Position numbers and translations under genes: made by a program. The notes beneath the pieces are model-generated. The model was not told the origin of the DNA. It worked only from the letters and a program-made list of their open reading frames with translations, and did no database searches. A DNA stretch of 64,000 nt from Malaciobacter halophilus (lineage in GTDB: Bacteria > Campylobacterota > Campylobacteria > Campylobacterales > Arcobacteraceae): the NCBI RefSeq assembly GCF_002837275.1, contig NZ_NXIF01000007.1, forward strand, positions 62,001 through 126,000, in the 5' to 3' direction. Below, piece by piece: positions 27,241 to 37,481 of this stretch (position 1 is the first letter of the stretch; each line of letters starts with the position of its first letter).

Positions 27241-29004
27241 TTGAGAACGCATTATTGTACAGACGTAACAGAAAAAAACATTGGTGAAACAGTTACTGTT
27301 GCTGGTTGGGTAAACAGTAGAAGAGACCACGGTGGAATTATATTTATTGACTTAAGAGATAAAGGTGGACTAGTTCAGTTAGTTTGTGACCCACAAGATA
27401 GCAAAGAGTCTTTAGAAAAAGCAGAAACAGTAAGAGATGAGTTTGTTTTAGTAGCTACTGGAAAAGTTAGAGCAAGAGGTGAAGGTTTAGAAAACCCTAA
27501 CTTAACTACTGGAAAAATTGAAATTGTTGTAAGTGACTTAACTATTGAGAATAGATCTAAACCTATGCCATTTGATTTAGGTGATGAAAAAGTAAATGAA
27601 GAGATTAGATTAAGAAATAGATTTTTAGAGTTAAGAACACCAAAAGCTTATGATATTTTTAAATTAAGAAGTAAAGCTACTATTCAAGTTAGAAATACTT
27701 TAGACGAATTAGGTTTTCTTGATGTTGAAACTCCAATTTTAACGAAGTCAACTCCTGAAGGTGCAAGGGATTATTTAGTGCCAAGTAGAGTTCATCCAGG
27801 TGAGTTTTATGCTCTTCCTCAGTCTCCTCAATTATTTAAACAGTTATTGATGGTTTCTGGATTTGATAAATATTTTCAAATTGCAAAATGTTTTAGAGAT
27901 GAAGACTTAAGAGCTGATAGACAACCTGAATTTACTCAAATTGATATTGAGATGTCATTTTGTAATCAAGAAGATATTATAAAAGTAGCTGAAAAACTAA
28001 TTTATGATGTTTTTACAACTTGTGGAAAAGATATACCTACAACTTTTCCTAGAATTACATATAAAGAAGCAATGGAAAAATATGGTTCAGATAAACCTGA
28101 TTTAAGATTTGATATGCCAATGGTAGATGTTATTGATATTTTTGCTAACTCTACAAATGAGATTTTCTCTTCTATTGCAAAAGATAAGAAAAATAATAGA
28201 ATTAAAGCTTTAAAATGTCCAAATGGAGATAATATCTTCTCTAAAAGACAAATGAAAGGTTTTGAAGATTACGTTAGAAAATTTGGAGCTAAAGGTTTAG
28301 GTTACTTCCAAATGAAAGAAGATGGATTAAAAGGTCCTTTAACTAAATTCTTTAGTGAAGAAGATTTAGAAGAGATTGTAAAATCAACTGAATTAGAAGT
28401 TGGTGATGTTGTATTTTTTGGAGCAGGAGATAAAAAAACTGTATGGGATTATATGGGAAGATTTAGACTTTATCTTGCTGAGCAAATGGAAATTATTCCA
28501 GCAGATACTTATAAATTTGCGTGGGTTGTTGATTTCCCAATGTTTGAAGTTGAAGATGGAAAAACAAAAGCATTGCACCATCCATTTACAATGCCAAATT
28601 TAGAAAAATGTGATTTAAATAATATTGAGGATTTAGAAGATATTGAATCAATTGCATATGATTTAGTTCTAAATGGAACTGAACTTGGTGGTGGTTCAAT
28701 AAGAATTCATAAAGAAGATGTACAAGAAAAAGTATTTGAACTTATGGGTATTTCTCAAGAAGAAGCAAATGAGAAGTTTGGATTTTTACTTGAAGCATTA
28801 AGATATGGAGCACCAAGTCATGGTGGAATTGCTTTTGGTCTTGATAGATTAGTAATGCTTCTTGCTGGAACTGATTCTATTAGAGATGTAATTGCATTCC
28901 CTAAAACACAAAGAGCTCAATGTTTATTAACAGATGCACCAAGTCCTGTTGATAATGAGCAATTAAAAGAGTTAAGTCTAAGAATTAGACAACCTCAAGC
29001 TTAA
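27241..29004 (+). CDS. aspS: aspartyl-tRNA synthetase
   Basis: AspRS charges tRNA-Asp; in related bacteria the enzyme also charges tRNA-Asn, which GatCAB then amidates, so a non-discriminating form is likely. The 587-residue bacterial type has an anticodon-binding OB domain (1-110), motif 2 [16 protein letters not shown] (about 219-234), a GAD insertion (about 290-420) and motif 3 [16 protein letters not shown] (about 526-541). Start TTG at 27241 with ACGGAG upstream. Confidence 0.97.
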   Translation: MRTHYCTDVTEKNIGETVTVAGWVNSRRDHGGIIFIDLRDKGGLVQLVCDPQDSKESLEKAETVRDEFVLVATGKVRARGEGLENPNLTTGKIEIVVSDLTIENRSKPMPFDLGDEKVNEEIRLRNRFLELRTPKAYDIFKLRSKATIQVRNTLDELGFLDVETPILTKSTPEGARDYLVPSRVHPGEFYALPQSPQLFKQLLMVSGFDKYFQIAKCFRDEDLRADRQPEFTQIDIEMSFCNQEDIIKVAEKLIYDVFTTCGKDIPTTFPRITYKEAMEKYGSDKPDLRFDMPMVDVIDIFANSTNEIFSSIAKDKKNNRIKALKCPNGDNIFSKRQMKGFEDYVRKFGAKGLGYFQMKEDGLKGPLTKFFSEEDLEEIVKSTELEVGDVVFFGAGDKKTVWDYMGRFRLYLAEQMEIIPADTYKFAWVVDFPMFEVEDGKTKALHHPFTMPNLEKCDLNNIEDLEDIESIAYDLVLNGTELGGGSIRIHKEDVQEKVFELMGISQEEANEKFGFLLEALRYGAPSHGGIAFGLDRLVMLLAGTDSIRDVIAFPKTQRAQCLLTDAPSPVDNEQLKELSLRIRQPQA

Positions 29005-29021
29005 TATATAAAAGAGTAGAT

Positions 29022-29801
29022 ATGAAAAAAGTAATAATACTATTTTTTCTATCTATCTCTATTTTATATGCAAAACCTAGACTTTCTGTATCTATTCTAC
29101 CTTTAGAGTATATTATTGAAAAAATCACAGTTAATAAATTTTATTATATTTCTTTGTTTCAAGAAAACTATATAACTGAATATCCTTCAAAAAAAAGAGT
29201 TAGAAAACTATCTTATTCCCCTGTTTTTTTGTCTATGAATTTACCTAAAGAAAAAGATTATATAAATGATTTAAAAGCAATTAGTAATATTAAAGTTGTT
29301 GATGTAACAAAAGGAATCAATAGAATTGATAATAATCCTTATATTTGGACAGACCCTATAAACTTTAGAAAAATTGTATTAAATGTATATGATGAAATAG
29401 TTAAACTTGATAAAGCACACAAGTCTTATTATGAAAAAAACTTGACTAAATTATTAAGAGATATAGATGAGATTTTTTTAGCAGTAAAGATGCAACTAAA
29501 TACAATGAAAACTTATAATTTTTATGCCTTTGATGAGTATTGGGATTATTATGCAAATAGATATAGATTAAATATTTATAAGAAGAAAAAACAAAAACTT
29601 AATGCAAAACAGATATATAATACAATACTTTTTGCAAGAGAAAATGATATATATAGAACTATTGTTGATACTCATGATAGTAGTGATATAATCTCTTTTT
29701 TTGCACAAAATTCAGAAACTGAAATTATAAAAAATAACATTTTTAAAAAAAACTGGCAAGCAAATATTTTTATATTTACTCAAAAAATAGCTGAAGATTG
29801 A
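29022..29801 (+). CDS. ZnuA-like periplasmic protein lacking the usual His ligands
   Basis: This 259-residue protein with a signal peptide (about 1-17, ILYA) resembles cluster A-I metal-binding proteins: SVSILPLEYIIEKI at the start and NPYIWTDPINFRKIV where ZnuA has DPHxWLDP. The His ligands of ZnuA are replaced (His to Tyr at that motif) and the His-rich loop is missing, so zinc binding is doubtful. A DTHD near 224 is the only His-containing candidate ligand. It lies 17 bp after aspS; no permease or ATPase is nearby. Role unknown. Confidence 0.7.
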   Translation: MKKVIILFFLSISILYAKPRLSVSILPLEYIIEKITVNKFYYISLFQENYITEYPSKKRVRKLSYSPVFLSMNLPKEKDYINDLKAISNIKVVDVTKGINRIDNNPYIWTDPINFRKIVLNVYDEIVKLDKAHKSYYEKNLTKLLRDIDEIFLAVKMQLNTMKTYNFYAFDEYWDYYANRYRLNIYKKKKQKLNAKQIYNTILFARENDIYRTIVDTHDSSDIISFFAQNSETEIIKNNIFKKNWQANIFIFTQKIAED

Positions 29802-29817
29802 TAATCACAAACATAAT

Positions 29818-29835
29818 TTTATACAATTGTATAAA
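29818..29835. promoter_or_regulatory. 18-bp perfect palindrome upstream of the cache-CheW gene
   Basis: TTTATACAATTGTATAAA is a perfect dyad 80 bp before the start at 29916, in a plausible operator position. About one palindrome of this length is expected by chance in a window this AT-rich, so support is limited. Confidence 0.35.
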
Positions 29836-29915
29836 TAATATACATAATATAGGTATATTTTCTACATTTAAAAATATATAATCTTTATATCTAATCAATC
29901 TAAAAAGGAAGAGAA

Positions 29916-32504
29916 ATGTCTGGGTTGATAAACTACAAAGGTATAAATGTAAAAAAAGAGTTATACCCTATAATTAAACATATAGAAGATGTTGATAAAT
30001 ATAGAGAAGAGTTGGGTAGATTAAGCTCTTCATGGGATATTTTTGCACTTCTTGGACAACTTGGTGATATAAATATTGATATTGGAAAAACAAAAGAGAA
30101 TTTTTTAAATTTAACTTCAACTTTATTAAATCATTTAAGTGAACAAACTATAAAAAAAGTTACTGCTGAGATGAACTTTAAGGCTCAAGTAGCCATAGAT
30201 GTTGTGATTAGGAATCTTTTTGAAAGAACAGCTGATATTGGTTTTTTAGCAACAGATGATGATATTAGAGTTTTTATTGAATCTTATGTATCAGATTATA
30301 ATGATGAAAGTATTGAACTTAAGCATGAAATACAAAAAAGATTTAAAGAGTATGTGGCTAAATACTCTGTATATTTTGATATTGTATTAGTTAATACTAA
30401 AGGTAAAATACTTGCAAGATTGGATGAAAATGAAAAGATAGAAAAAGTAGATTTATCTTTTGTAAATGAAGTATTAAATACAAACGATGAGTATGTAGAA
30501 ACATATAAACACCACGATTTTATTCCTCAAGATAAAAATACATTAGTATATTCATATAAAGTTACAAAATCAAATAATCCAAACTCTGAAAATTTAGGAG
30601 TTCTTTGTTTATGTTTTAAATTTCAAGATGAGATGAAAGGAGTTTTTAATAATCTTGTAGATACAAAAAATAAAGAATCAATTACTATTTTAGATGAGAG
30701 TGGAGTTGTAATTGCTTCTAGTGATAAAGTGCATATTCCTTTAGGTTCAAAACTGCCAATCGTTTTAAATGATGAGTACAAAATAGTATCCTTTGCTGGT
30801 AGGGATTATATTGCTAAAACATGTAAAACAAATGGTTATCAAGGTTTTAAAGGGCTTAGTTGGTATGGACATATAATGATACCACTTGAGTACGCTTTTT
30901 TAAGTGATGAATTAGAGTCTAGTAGTGTAGATGATAAAGTAATTGAAGCTATGATGAATAATGAACAACACTTCTCAAAAGAGCTACAAGAAGTATTTAA
31001 TAAGAGTAAAACTATACAAGATAATTTAAATAGAGTAATTTGGAATGGTAATATATCTCAAAGTAAAGTTAACTCTTCAAATAGAGAGTTTTCAAAATCT
31101 TTATTAAATGAGATAGGTGTTACAGGAGTGAAAGCAAACTCTTCTTTAAGTAATCTAAATAAAACAATTATAAATTCAATTATAAAAGATAGTGAGTTCT
31201 TATCTTCTTTAGCAATAGATATTATGGATAGAAACTTATATGAAAGAGCTAATGATTGTAGGTGGTGGGCTCTTACTTCATTTTTTAGAAAAGCATTAGA
31301 TAATTTGGAGACAATAGAAGATAAAAAAGATGAGATAAGTTCAATTTTAAAGTATATAAATGATTTATATACAGTATATACAAATCTTTTGATTTTTGAT
31401 AAAAATGGAAAAATAATTGCAGTTTCAAATAAAAAAGAAGAGCATTTAGTTGGTAAAATCTTAACTCAAGAGTGGGTACAGAAGAGTTTAAATTTGAAAA
31501 ATACTTCTAAATATTGCGTATCAAAATTTCAAAAGAGTAATTTATATGAAAATGAATCAACTTATATTTATTGTAGTGCAATTCGTTCTTTAATTGATGA
31601 AAAGAAAATAAACGGTGGAATTGCAATCGTATTTGATTCAACTTTTCAATTTAATGCAATGCTTAATGAAACGCTACCTAAAGATAATAAAGGTGAAAAA
31701 ATAGATGGAGTATTTGCACTTTTTACAAATAAAGATAAGACAATTATCTCTTCTACAAATGAAAAGTTTAAAATAGATAGTATCTTAGACTTAGATGATA
31801 AATTTTTTACATTACAAAATGCTCAAAAATTAAGTCAAATAGTTGAATACGAAGGGAAATATTATGCAGTTGCTGTTAGATGCTCTTCTGGATATAGAGA
31901 GTATAAAAGTAGTGTAGATGATTATAAAAATGATGTATTATGTTTTGTATTTATTTATATAGGAGATATTAATAGTAAAAATAGATTTAAACACAAAGTT
32001 AAAGATAAGTTTAATGTATCTTCAAAAAAGAGTTTAACTCAAGATAGTGTGGATTTAGCAACATTTAATCTTGGAAGTAAATTTTTAGCAGTGGAAGCAA
32101 AAAATATTATCTGCTCTATTGGAATTGATAAGCTTGAAGAATCAATTGATATGGATAAAAAAAATCATTTTAAAGGAATGGTTTTATATAAACAGAATCT
32201 AATTTCTGTTTTAGATATTAGAGATTTTATAAATGAAGAGATAGAAGATGATGAGTTAGAAAATATTATATTGTTGCAGTATGATAAAGATAATGTAGAG
32301 CATTGTGTTGGAATTTTAGTATCTTCATTGGAAAATATTAGTGTAGTTGAAAGAAAATCAATTCAACATATTCAAAATCACTTTTTAGGAGCTGGTACTT
32401 TAATTCAAAGTCTTGTTGATATTGAAGAGAATGGAAACTCAAAAGTAGCCATGATACTTGATATTAAAAAGATTGATGATAATTTAACACAAGAGTTAAG
32501 CTAA
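29916..32504 (+). CDS. soluble sensor with two cache-like units and a C-terminal CheW domain
   Basis: This is an 862-residue protein with no signal peptide and no membrane segment. Two related units are visible: AIDVVIRNLFERTADIGFLA (about 93-112) with a following alpha/beta domain that contains ILDESGVVIASSD, and LAIDIMDRNLYERANDCRWW (about 427-446) followed by LLIFDKNGKIIAVSN. Residues about 710-862 match CheW (LATFNLGSKFLAVEAKNI, GMVLYKQNLISVLDIRDF). So it could bring ligand or redox input straight to a CheA array from the cytosol. It is monocistronic with AGGAAG upstream. Domain names are from pattern only. Confidence 0.8.
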   Translation: MSGLINYKGINVKKELYPIIKHIEDVDKYREELGRLSSSWDIFALLGQLGDINIDIGKTKENFLNLTSTLLNHLSEQTIKKVTAEMNFKAQVAIDVVIRNLFERTADIGFLATDDDIRVFIESYVSDYNDESIELKHEIQKRFKEYVAKYSVYFDIVLVNTKGKILARLDENEKIEKVDLSFVNEVLNTNDEYVETYKHHDFIPQDKNTLVYSYKVTKSNNPNSENLGVLCLCFKFQDEMKGVFNNLVDTKNKESITILDESGVVIASSDKVHIPLGSKLPIVLNDEYKIVSFAGRDYIAKTCKTNGYQGFKGLSWYGHIMIPLEYAFLSDELESSSVDDKVIEAMMNNEQHFSKELQEVFNKSKTIQDNLNRVIWNGNISQSKVNSSNREFSKSLLNEIGVTGVKANSSLSNLNKTIINSIIKDSEFLSSLAIDIMDRNLYERANDCRWWALTSFFRKALDNLETIEDKKDEISSILKYINDLYTVYTNLLIFDKNGKIIAVSNKKEEHLVGKILTQEWVQKSLNLKNTSKYCVSKFQKSNLYENESTYIYCSAIRSLIDEKKINGGIAIVFDSTFQFNAMLNETLPKDNKGEKIDGVFALFTNKDKTIISSTNEKFKIDSILDLDDKFFTLQNAQKLSQIVEYEGKYYAVAVRCSSGYREYKSSVDDYKNDVLCFVFIYIGDINSKNRFKHKVKDKFNVSSKKSLTQDSVDLATFNLGSKFLAVEAKNIICSIGIDKLEESIDMDKKNHFKGMVLYKQNLISVLDIRDFINEEIEDDELENIILLQYDKDNVEHCVGILVSSLENISVVERKSIQHIQNHFLGAGTLIQSLVDIEENGNSKVAMILDIKKIDDNLTQELS

Positions 32505-32529
32505 TTTAAAATTTATAGAATAAGTTAAA

Positions 32530-32574
32530 AGATATTTTGGCACAATACAAAAAAATATTAAGGTCAAAATATCT
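32530..32574 (+). promoter_or_regulatory. inverted repeat enclosing the ribosome site of the YgiQ gene
   Basis: AGATATTTTG and CAAAATATCT form a perfect 10-bp pair; the 3' arm touches the ATG at 32575 and the AAGG ribosome site lies in the 25-nt loop. If the transcript starts upstream, this could control translation. Stems of this kind also arise by chance here. Confidence 0.3.
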
Positions 32575-34332
32575 ATGAATAGAAATGAATTTTTACCAAC
32601 TACTAAAAAAGAGATGAATAAACGTGGTTGGGATAAACTTGATGTTATTTTAATATCTGGTGATGCATATATTGACTCTCCTTTTATGGGAGTAGCTGTT
32701 GTTGGAAGAATACTTGAAAGTATTGGATTAAAAGTGGGGATAATAGGGCAACCTGATATAAACTCTGATATAGATATAAAAAGACTTGGAGAACCAAAAC
32801 TTTTTTGGGGAGTAAGTGGTGGAAGTATTGATTCTATGGTATCAAACTATACTGCTACTAAGAAGTTTAGAAATAGTGATGATTACACTCCTGGTGGTAA
32901 AAATAACAAAAGACCAGATAGAGCTACTTTAGTATATACTAATTTAATAAGAAGATATTTTAAAAATACAGTTCCTATTGTGCTTGGTGGAATAGAAGCA
33001 AGTCTTAGAAGGTTAACTCATTATGATTACTGGTCAAATAAACTAAGAAAACCTATTTTATTTGATACAAAAGCTGATTATATGATTTATGGAATGGGTG
33101 AACAAGCTATTATTGATTTGGGTAATTATTTAAAAGAAGGAAAAGACCCTAAAACAATTAAAGGAGTTTGTTATATCTCAAAAGAGCCAGTATATGAGTA
33201 TGAGCAAATACCAAGTCATGATGAGTGTTTAAAAGATAAAGAGAAGTATATTGATTTATTTAGAGCATTTTATGATAATAATGACCCTGTGTATTCTAAA
33301 GGCCTTTGTCAAAAAGTAGATACAAGGTATTTAATTCAAAATCCTCCAAGTGATTATTTAGAAGAAGAGCAGATGGATAAAATTGCATCTTTCCCTTATC
33401 AAAGAGATTTACATCCATATCATAAAAAAGATGGAAATGTTAAATGTTTAGAAACTATAAAATTTTCTATTATGACTCATCATGGATGTTGGGGAGAGTG
33501 TAATTTTTGTGCAATTGCAGTACATCAAGGTAGAACTATTAGAACAAGAAGTGAAAAGAATATTATTCAAGAAGCAAAACATTTTACTAAAATGAAAGAC
33601 TTTAAAGGAGTTATTTCTGATGTAGGTGGGCCTACTGCAAATATGTATGGCTATGAGTGCAAAAAGAAGTTAAAAAAAGGTACTTGTATAGATAACTATC
33701 GATGCGTTGATGATAAAAGACTTTGTAAAGCTATGAAAGTTGACCATAGTAGAAACATACAGCTTTTAAAAGATATAAGAGAAGTTCCTGGTGTTAAAAA
33801 AGCATTTGTAGCTTCAGGAGTTAGATATGATTTAATTACTGCTGATAAAAAACATGGATATGAGTATTTAAAACAGATGGTAAATCATCATATCTCTGGG
33901 CAGATGAAAGTAGCACCTGAACATACAAGTGATGAGGTTTTATATCATATGGGAAAACCTGGAAAACAAACACTAATTGATTTTAAAAGAATGTATGATA
34001 AATTAAATAAAGAATCAGGGAAAAAACAGTTCTTAACATATTATTTAATAGCAGCACATCCAGGTTGTAAAGAGAAACATATGCATGAATTAAAGCAGTT
34101 CACTACAAATGAATTAAAGATGAATCCTGAACAAGCACAAGTATTCACTCCAACTCCTGGAACATACTCAGCTGTTATGTATTATACTGAAATGGACCCT
34201 TTTACTAAGAAAAAGGTTTTTGTAGAAAAAGAGACTAGAAGAAAAGAGAAACAAAAAGAGATAGTTATTAAAAAAACAGGTTTTAATAAAAATAATAGAA
34301 GAAAAAACTATTCATCTGATATGCAAGGATAA
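32575..34332 (+). CDS. YgiQ-family radical SAM protein
   Basis: This 585-residue protein of the UPF0313/YgiQ family has N-terminal ISGDAYIDSPFMGVAVVGR, the radical SAM cluster motif CWGECNFC (C-x3-C-x2-C, about 305-312) followed by AIAVHQGR, and the C-terminal QVFTPTPGTYSAVMYYTEMDPF. These match the family end to end. The reaction is not established. It ends in a basic tail. Transcribed alone, 83 bp before adk. Confidence 0.92.
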   Translation: MNRNEFLPTTKKEMNKRGWDKLDVILISGDAYIDSPFMGVAVVGRILESIGLKVGIIGQPDINSDIDIKRLGEPKLFWGVSGGSIDSMVSNYTATKKFRNSDDYTPGGKNNKRPDRATLVYTNLIRRYFKNTVPIVLGGIEASLRRLTHYDYWSNKLRKPILFDTKADYMIYGMGEQAIIDLGNYLKEGKDPKTIKGVCYISKEPVYEYEQIPSHDECLKDKEKYIDLFRAFYDNNDPVYSKGLCQKVDTRYLIQNPPSDYLEEEQMDKIASFPYQRDLHPYHKKDGNVKCLETIKFSIMTHHGCWGECNFCAIAVHQGRTIRTRSEKNIIQEAKHFTKMKDFKGVISDVGGPTANMYGYECKKKLKKGTCIDNYRCVDDKRLCKAMKVDHSRNIQLLKDIREVPGVKKAFVASGVRYDLITADKKHGYEYLKQMVNHHISGQMKVAPEHTSDEVLYHMGKPGKQTLIDFKRMYDKLNKESGKKQFLTYYLIAAHPGCKEKHMHELKQFTTNELKMNPEQAQVFTPTPGTYSAVMYYTEMDPFTKKKVFVEKETRRKEKQKEIVIKKTGFNKNNRRKNYSSDMQG

Positions 34333-34365
34333 AAAGTACAAAAACTTGTATAAGTTGCTTTTTGC

Positions 34366-34371
34366 TATAAT
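34366..34371 (+). promoter_or_regulatory. extended -10 promoter of adk
   Basis: TGCTATAAT gives an extended -10 (TGn plus TATAAT) 45 bp upstream of adk, with a T-rich stretch before it. Confidence 0.6.
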
Positions 34372-34415
34372 ACCGCCAATTTAATACATTTATAAAAATT
34401 GATAAGGGAACATTT

Positions 34416-34985
34416 ATGAAAAAACTTTTTTTAATTATTGGTGCACCAGGAAGTGGTAAAACAACAGATGCAGAATTGATTGCTCAAAAACATGAAAATA
34501 TAACTCACTACTCAACAGGAGATATGTTTAGAGCTGAAGTTGCAAGTGGAAGCCAAAGAGGAAAACTAATTGATTCATATGTATCAAAAGGAAACCTTGT
34601 TCCAATTGATATTGTAATTGAAACTATTGTAGGAGCTATAAAAAAAGCTCCAACTGATGTTGTTGTAATTGATGGTTATCCAAGAAGTGGTGAGCAAATG
34701 ACTGAGCTTGATAAATACTTACAAACTGAATCTGAAGTAGAGTTAGTAAATTGTATTGAAGTTGAAGTATCTGAAGAAGTTGCAAAAGATAGAGTTCTTG
34801 GAAGAGCTAGAGGTGCTGATGATAATGTAGAAGTTTTTAATAATAGAATGAAAGTATATACTGAGCCTTTAGCTGAAATTCAAGAGTTTTATACACAAAA
34901 AGGACTTTTAAAGAAAATCAATGGTGAAAGAACTATTGAAGAGATAGTTTTAGAAATGGATGAGTTTATTCAATCAAAAATTTAA
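34416..34985 (+). CDS. adk: adenylate kinase
   Basis: Adk interconverts ATP, AMP and ADP. The 189-residue protein has the P-loop GAPGSGKTT (8-16), [18 protein letters not shown] (AMP site), [10 protein letters not shown] (about 89-98) and RARGADDN in a short LID; it lacks the zinc-type long LID. In many bacteria adk follows secY; here it is separate, with its own promoter and AAGGG ribosome site. It is followed by the CinA-like gene after 15 bp. Confidence 0.95.
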   Translation: MKKLFLIIGAPGSGKTTDAELIAQKHENITHYSTGDMFRAEVASGSQRGKLIDSYVSKGNLVPIDIVIETIVGAIKKAPTDVVVIDGYPRSGEQMTELDKYLQTESEVELVNCIEVEVSEEVAKDRVLGRARGADDNVEVFNNRMKVYTEPLAEIQEFYTQKGLLKKINGERTIEEIVLEMDEFIQSKI

Positions 34986-35000
34986 TTAAAAGAAATAGAA

Positions 35001-35780
35001 GTGAAACAAAGTGAAAAAATAGTTAACTTTTATTCAGTTATAATTGGAACAGAACTTTTAAATGGGCGTCGTAAAGATGCCCATTTTTCTTTTTTAAATC
35101 AAGAGTTGGTAAGAAGAGGGTGGCGACATAAAGCCTCTTTTGTAATAGAAGATGAACCTGAACTTATGGAAAATATATATAGATTAATAAAAGCAGATAA
35201 AAACTCTGTTATGTTTAGTTTTGGTGGTATAGGTTCTACTCCTGATGATTTGACAAGAGAAGTTGCAGGAAAAGTTTTTACTAATGGTCAAATGTGTTTT
35301 CATAAAGAAGCAAAAGCTTTAATAGAAAAACAGTTTAAGCAAGAAGCTTATCCCCATAGAATTAATATGGCTTATTTACCAAAAGACTCTAAATTATTAG
35401 ATAATGTCGTAAATAATGTACCAGGTTTTTATTTGGATAATAGATTCTTTTTTACTCCAGGTTTTCCATCTATGAGTCAAGCTATGGTACTACAAGCACT
35501 TAATAAATATTATGAAAAAAATAGTGTAGAAAAATATAGACTATCTTTAACTGCTGGTTGTGGAGAGAGTGATTTAATTGATATTATGAAACAAGTAAAT
35601 AGTGAAGAAGTTGAACTATCTTCTCTTCCTAGATTTATTGATAATAACAAAAGAGCAACTGTTATATCTCTTAGTTCTATAAATAAGCAAGCTGTTGAAA
35701 AATATTATGAATTATTTGTAAGCTATTTAAAACAGAATAAAATAGACTGCTTTTTAGAAGATATTGCTAAAAGAGATTAA
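35001..35780 (+). CDS. CinA/MoaB-like molybdopterin-binding domain protein
   Basis: This 259-residue protein corresponds to the N-terminal domain of CinA: IIGTELLNGRRKDAHFSFLN (about 14-33), FSFGGIGSTPDDLT (about 73-86) and FFFTPGFPSMSQAM. The C-terminal nicotinamide-nucleotide amidase domain is missing, so it is a stand-alone domain protein; activity unknown (the domain in CinA has ADP-ribose pyrophosphatase activity). GTG start at 35001 with AGAA upstream. It is probably co-transcribed with adk and converges on the Sel1 gene with a 2-bp gap. Confidence 0.88.
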   Translation: MKQSEKIVNFYSVIIGTELLNGRRKDAHFSFLNQELVRRGWRHKASFVIEDEPELMENIYRLIKADKNSVMFSFGGIGSTPDDLTREVAGKVFTNGQMCFHKEAKALIEKQFKQEAYPHRINMAYLPKDSKLLDNVVNNVPGFYLDNRFFFTPGFPSMSQAMVLQALNKYYEKNSVEKYRLSLTAGCGESDLIDIMKQVNSEEVELSSLPRFIDNNKRATVISLSSINKQAVEKYYELFVSYLKQNKIDCFLEDIAKRD

Positions 35781-35782
35781 GT

Positions 35783-36448
35783 TTATTTAGGTTGTGTATA
35801 AAAATCAAACTTAAAACCTTTGTCTTCTGGATATTTTTTTAGATTATAATCTTTGTAAACTTTGATACATAAAGGATGATTTTTTTTCATCCCTTCTTTT
35901 GCAAAAACATGGGCTCTTCCAAAATTTGGAAAAACTCCTTTTCCACTTGCATACATTAAAGCAAGGTTACAATGTGCTTCTGTATATCCAGCTTTTGATG
36001 CTTTTTCAAAATATTTAACAGCTAATTTATAATCTCTATCTACTCCAACTCCATTAATTAAGATTTTTCCCATCATATTATGTGCTGGTGTATAGTTTGC
36101 ATTACTTAGTTCTAAAAAAAGATTATAAGCTTTTTTTGTATCATAATAGGGTGATTTTTTATTTATATATAATTTTCCTAAATAGTATCCTGCTTTTTTA
36201 TCTCCTAATACTGCACCTTTAGTTAAAAGAATAAAAGCATTATTTATATTTTTTTGTATCTCTTCTCCATTTGCATAAATCATTGCAAGTCTAAAAATTG
36301 CATCAGTATTATTTTCCTGCGCTAAATCTTTATAATAGCCTAAAGCTTCTAAGACACCTTTTTCTTTCTCTACTTTTTGTGCTTGTTCAAAAGTTAAAGA
36401 AAATGATAACGTAAAAATTGTAGTTATTAAAAGAAAATATTTAATCAT
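35783..36448 (-). CDS. exported Sel1-repeat protein
   Basis: This 221-residue protein with a signal peptide (about 1-17) carries three to four Sel1/TPR-type helical repeats, for example [42 protein letters not shown] and [15 protein letters not shown], with the spacing of HcpA-like proteins. It probably mediates protein contacts in the periplasm. Its start overlaps the alr stop in ATGA, so both are translated from one message with uvrC. Confidence 0.85.
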   Translation of the reverse strand: MIKYFLLITTIFTLSFSLTFEQAQKVEKEKGVLEALGYYKDLAQENNTDAIFRLAMIYANGEEIQKNINNAFILLTKGAVLGDKKAGYYLGKLYINKKSPYYDTKKAYNLFLELSNANYTPAHNMMGKILINGVGVDRDYKLAVKYFEKASKAGYTEAHCNLALMYASGKGVFPNFGRAHVFAKEGMKKNHPLCIKVYKDYNLKKYPEDKGFKFDFYTQPK

Positions 36449-37470
36449 TGGATTATCTCTTTTTTTATTGTTGGATTTAATTTTGTTGTTATTTCATATG
36501 TTATTGTATCATGAATCTTTGCTAATTGTCTAGCATCATTAAAAATACAAATATTTTCATCATTGCAATTTACACTAAGATTATCCATAGATACTCTTCC
36601 TAAAATCTCATAACCCTTAGGAGTTATGTATTTATGTTTTTCATTTAATCTAAAAAAACCATCTCCATAACCAACATCATATGTAGAGATAGTCATATCT
36701 TTTTTTGCAATATATCCTCCACCATAACCAACTCTTTGACCCTTTTTTATCTCTCTTGTGGCAATTTTTTGACCCCACAGTGACATAACTGGTTTTAAAT
36801 CTGGATTATTAAATATATTGTCAGTTTCTAAATATCCATAAGAAGCGATACCAACTCTTGCAAAATCTTCATCAAAATTATTAATTCTAAACAAAGCAGA
36901 AGAGTTTGCAGAATGAAATTTTGGAAGTGGTATTGAAAGTTGTTCACATATGTTTTTCACTTCTTCTTTTATTTGCCTAAAATTTGACCTTTGCCAGTAA
37001 AAATCAGTTGCCAGTTCATCAGCACATCTATAATGTGTGAACAAACCAGTGAATTTTAAGTTTTGTTTATAAAGCCCATGAATAGCCTCTTTAAGCTTAT
37101 CTTTATTTATCCCATTTCTATGCATTCCACTATCCACTTTTAGATGAACTTGCGTATTTTTGGGCAATTGTTTAATTTGTTCAAGTGAGTTTACAGCTAT
37201 GTGAAAAGTATGTGAATAAGTACTTAAGTTCGTATCAGCTAATATTAAGATATAATCAAAATAGTTATTTATTTTTCTAGCTTCTTCACAAGTTCTAACA
37301 ACTGCTTTTTTTATACCGAACTCTTTTGCTAATTTTGCAATTTCTAAAAGTCCATGACCATAAGCATTGTCTTTTAACACAATTGCGACCTTTTCTTTAC
37401 TTTTTGTTTGTTTTAATATAAGATTTAAATTATGAAATAGATTTTTTTTATTTAATAAAATTTTTGCCAA
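36445..37470 (-). CDS. alr: alanine racemase
   Basis: This PLP enzyme makes D-alanine for Ddl. The PLP-lysine motif is [10 protein letters not shown] (about 31-40; more often VKADAYGHG), and the second catalytic Tyr lies in [10 protein letters not shown] (about 244-253); GRVSMDN follows near 291-297. At 341 residues it is slightly short for the family. TTG start at 37470 with AAAGG upstream; 11 bp after uvrC and overlapping the Sel1 gene. Confidence 0.93.
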   Translation of the reverse strand: MAKILLNKKNLFHNLNLILKQTKSKEKVAIVLKDNAYGHGLLEIAKLAKEFGIKKAVVRTCEEARKINNYFDYILILADTNLSTYSHTFHIAVNSLEQIKQLPKNTQVHLKVDSGMHRNGINKDKLKEAIHGLYKQNLKFTGLFTHYRCADELATDFYWQRSNFRQIKEEVKNICEQLSIPLPKFHSANSSALFRINNFDEDFARVGIASYGYLETDNIFNNPDLKPVMSLWGQKIATREIKKGQRVGYGGGYIAKKDMTISTYDVGYGDGFFRLNEKHKYITPKGYEILGRVSMDNLSVNCNDENICIFNDARQLAKIHDTITYEITTKLNPTIKKEIIQ

Positions 37471-37481
37471 CTTTTTAGCCT

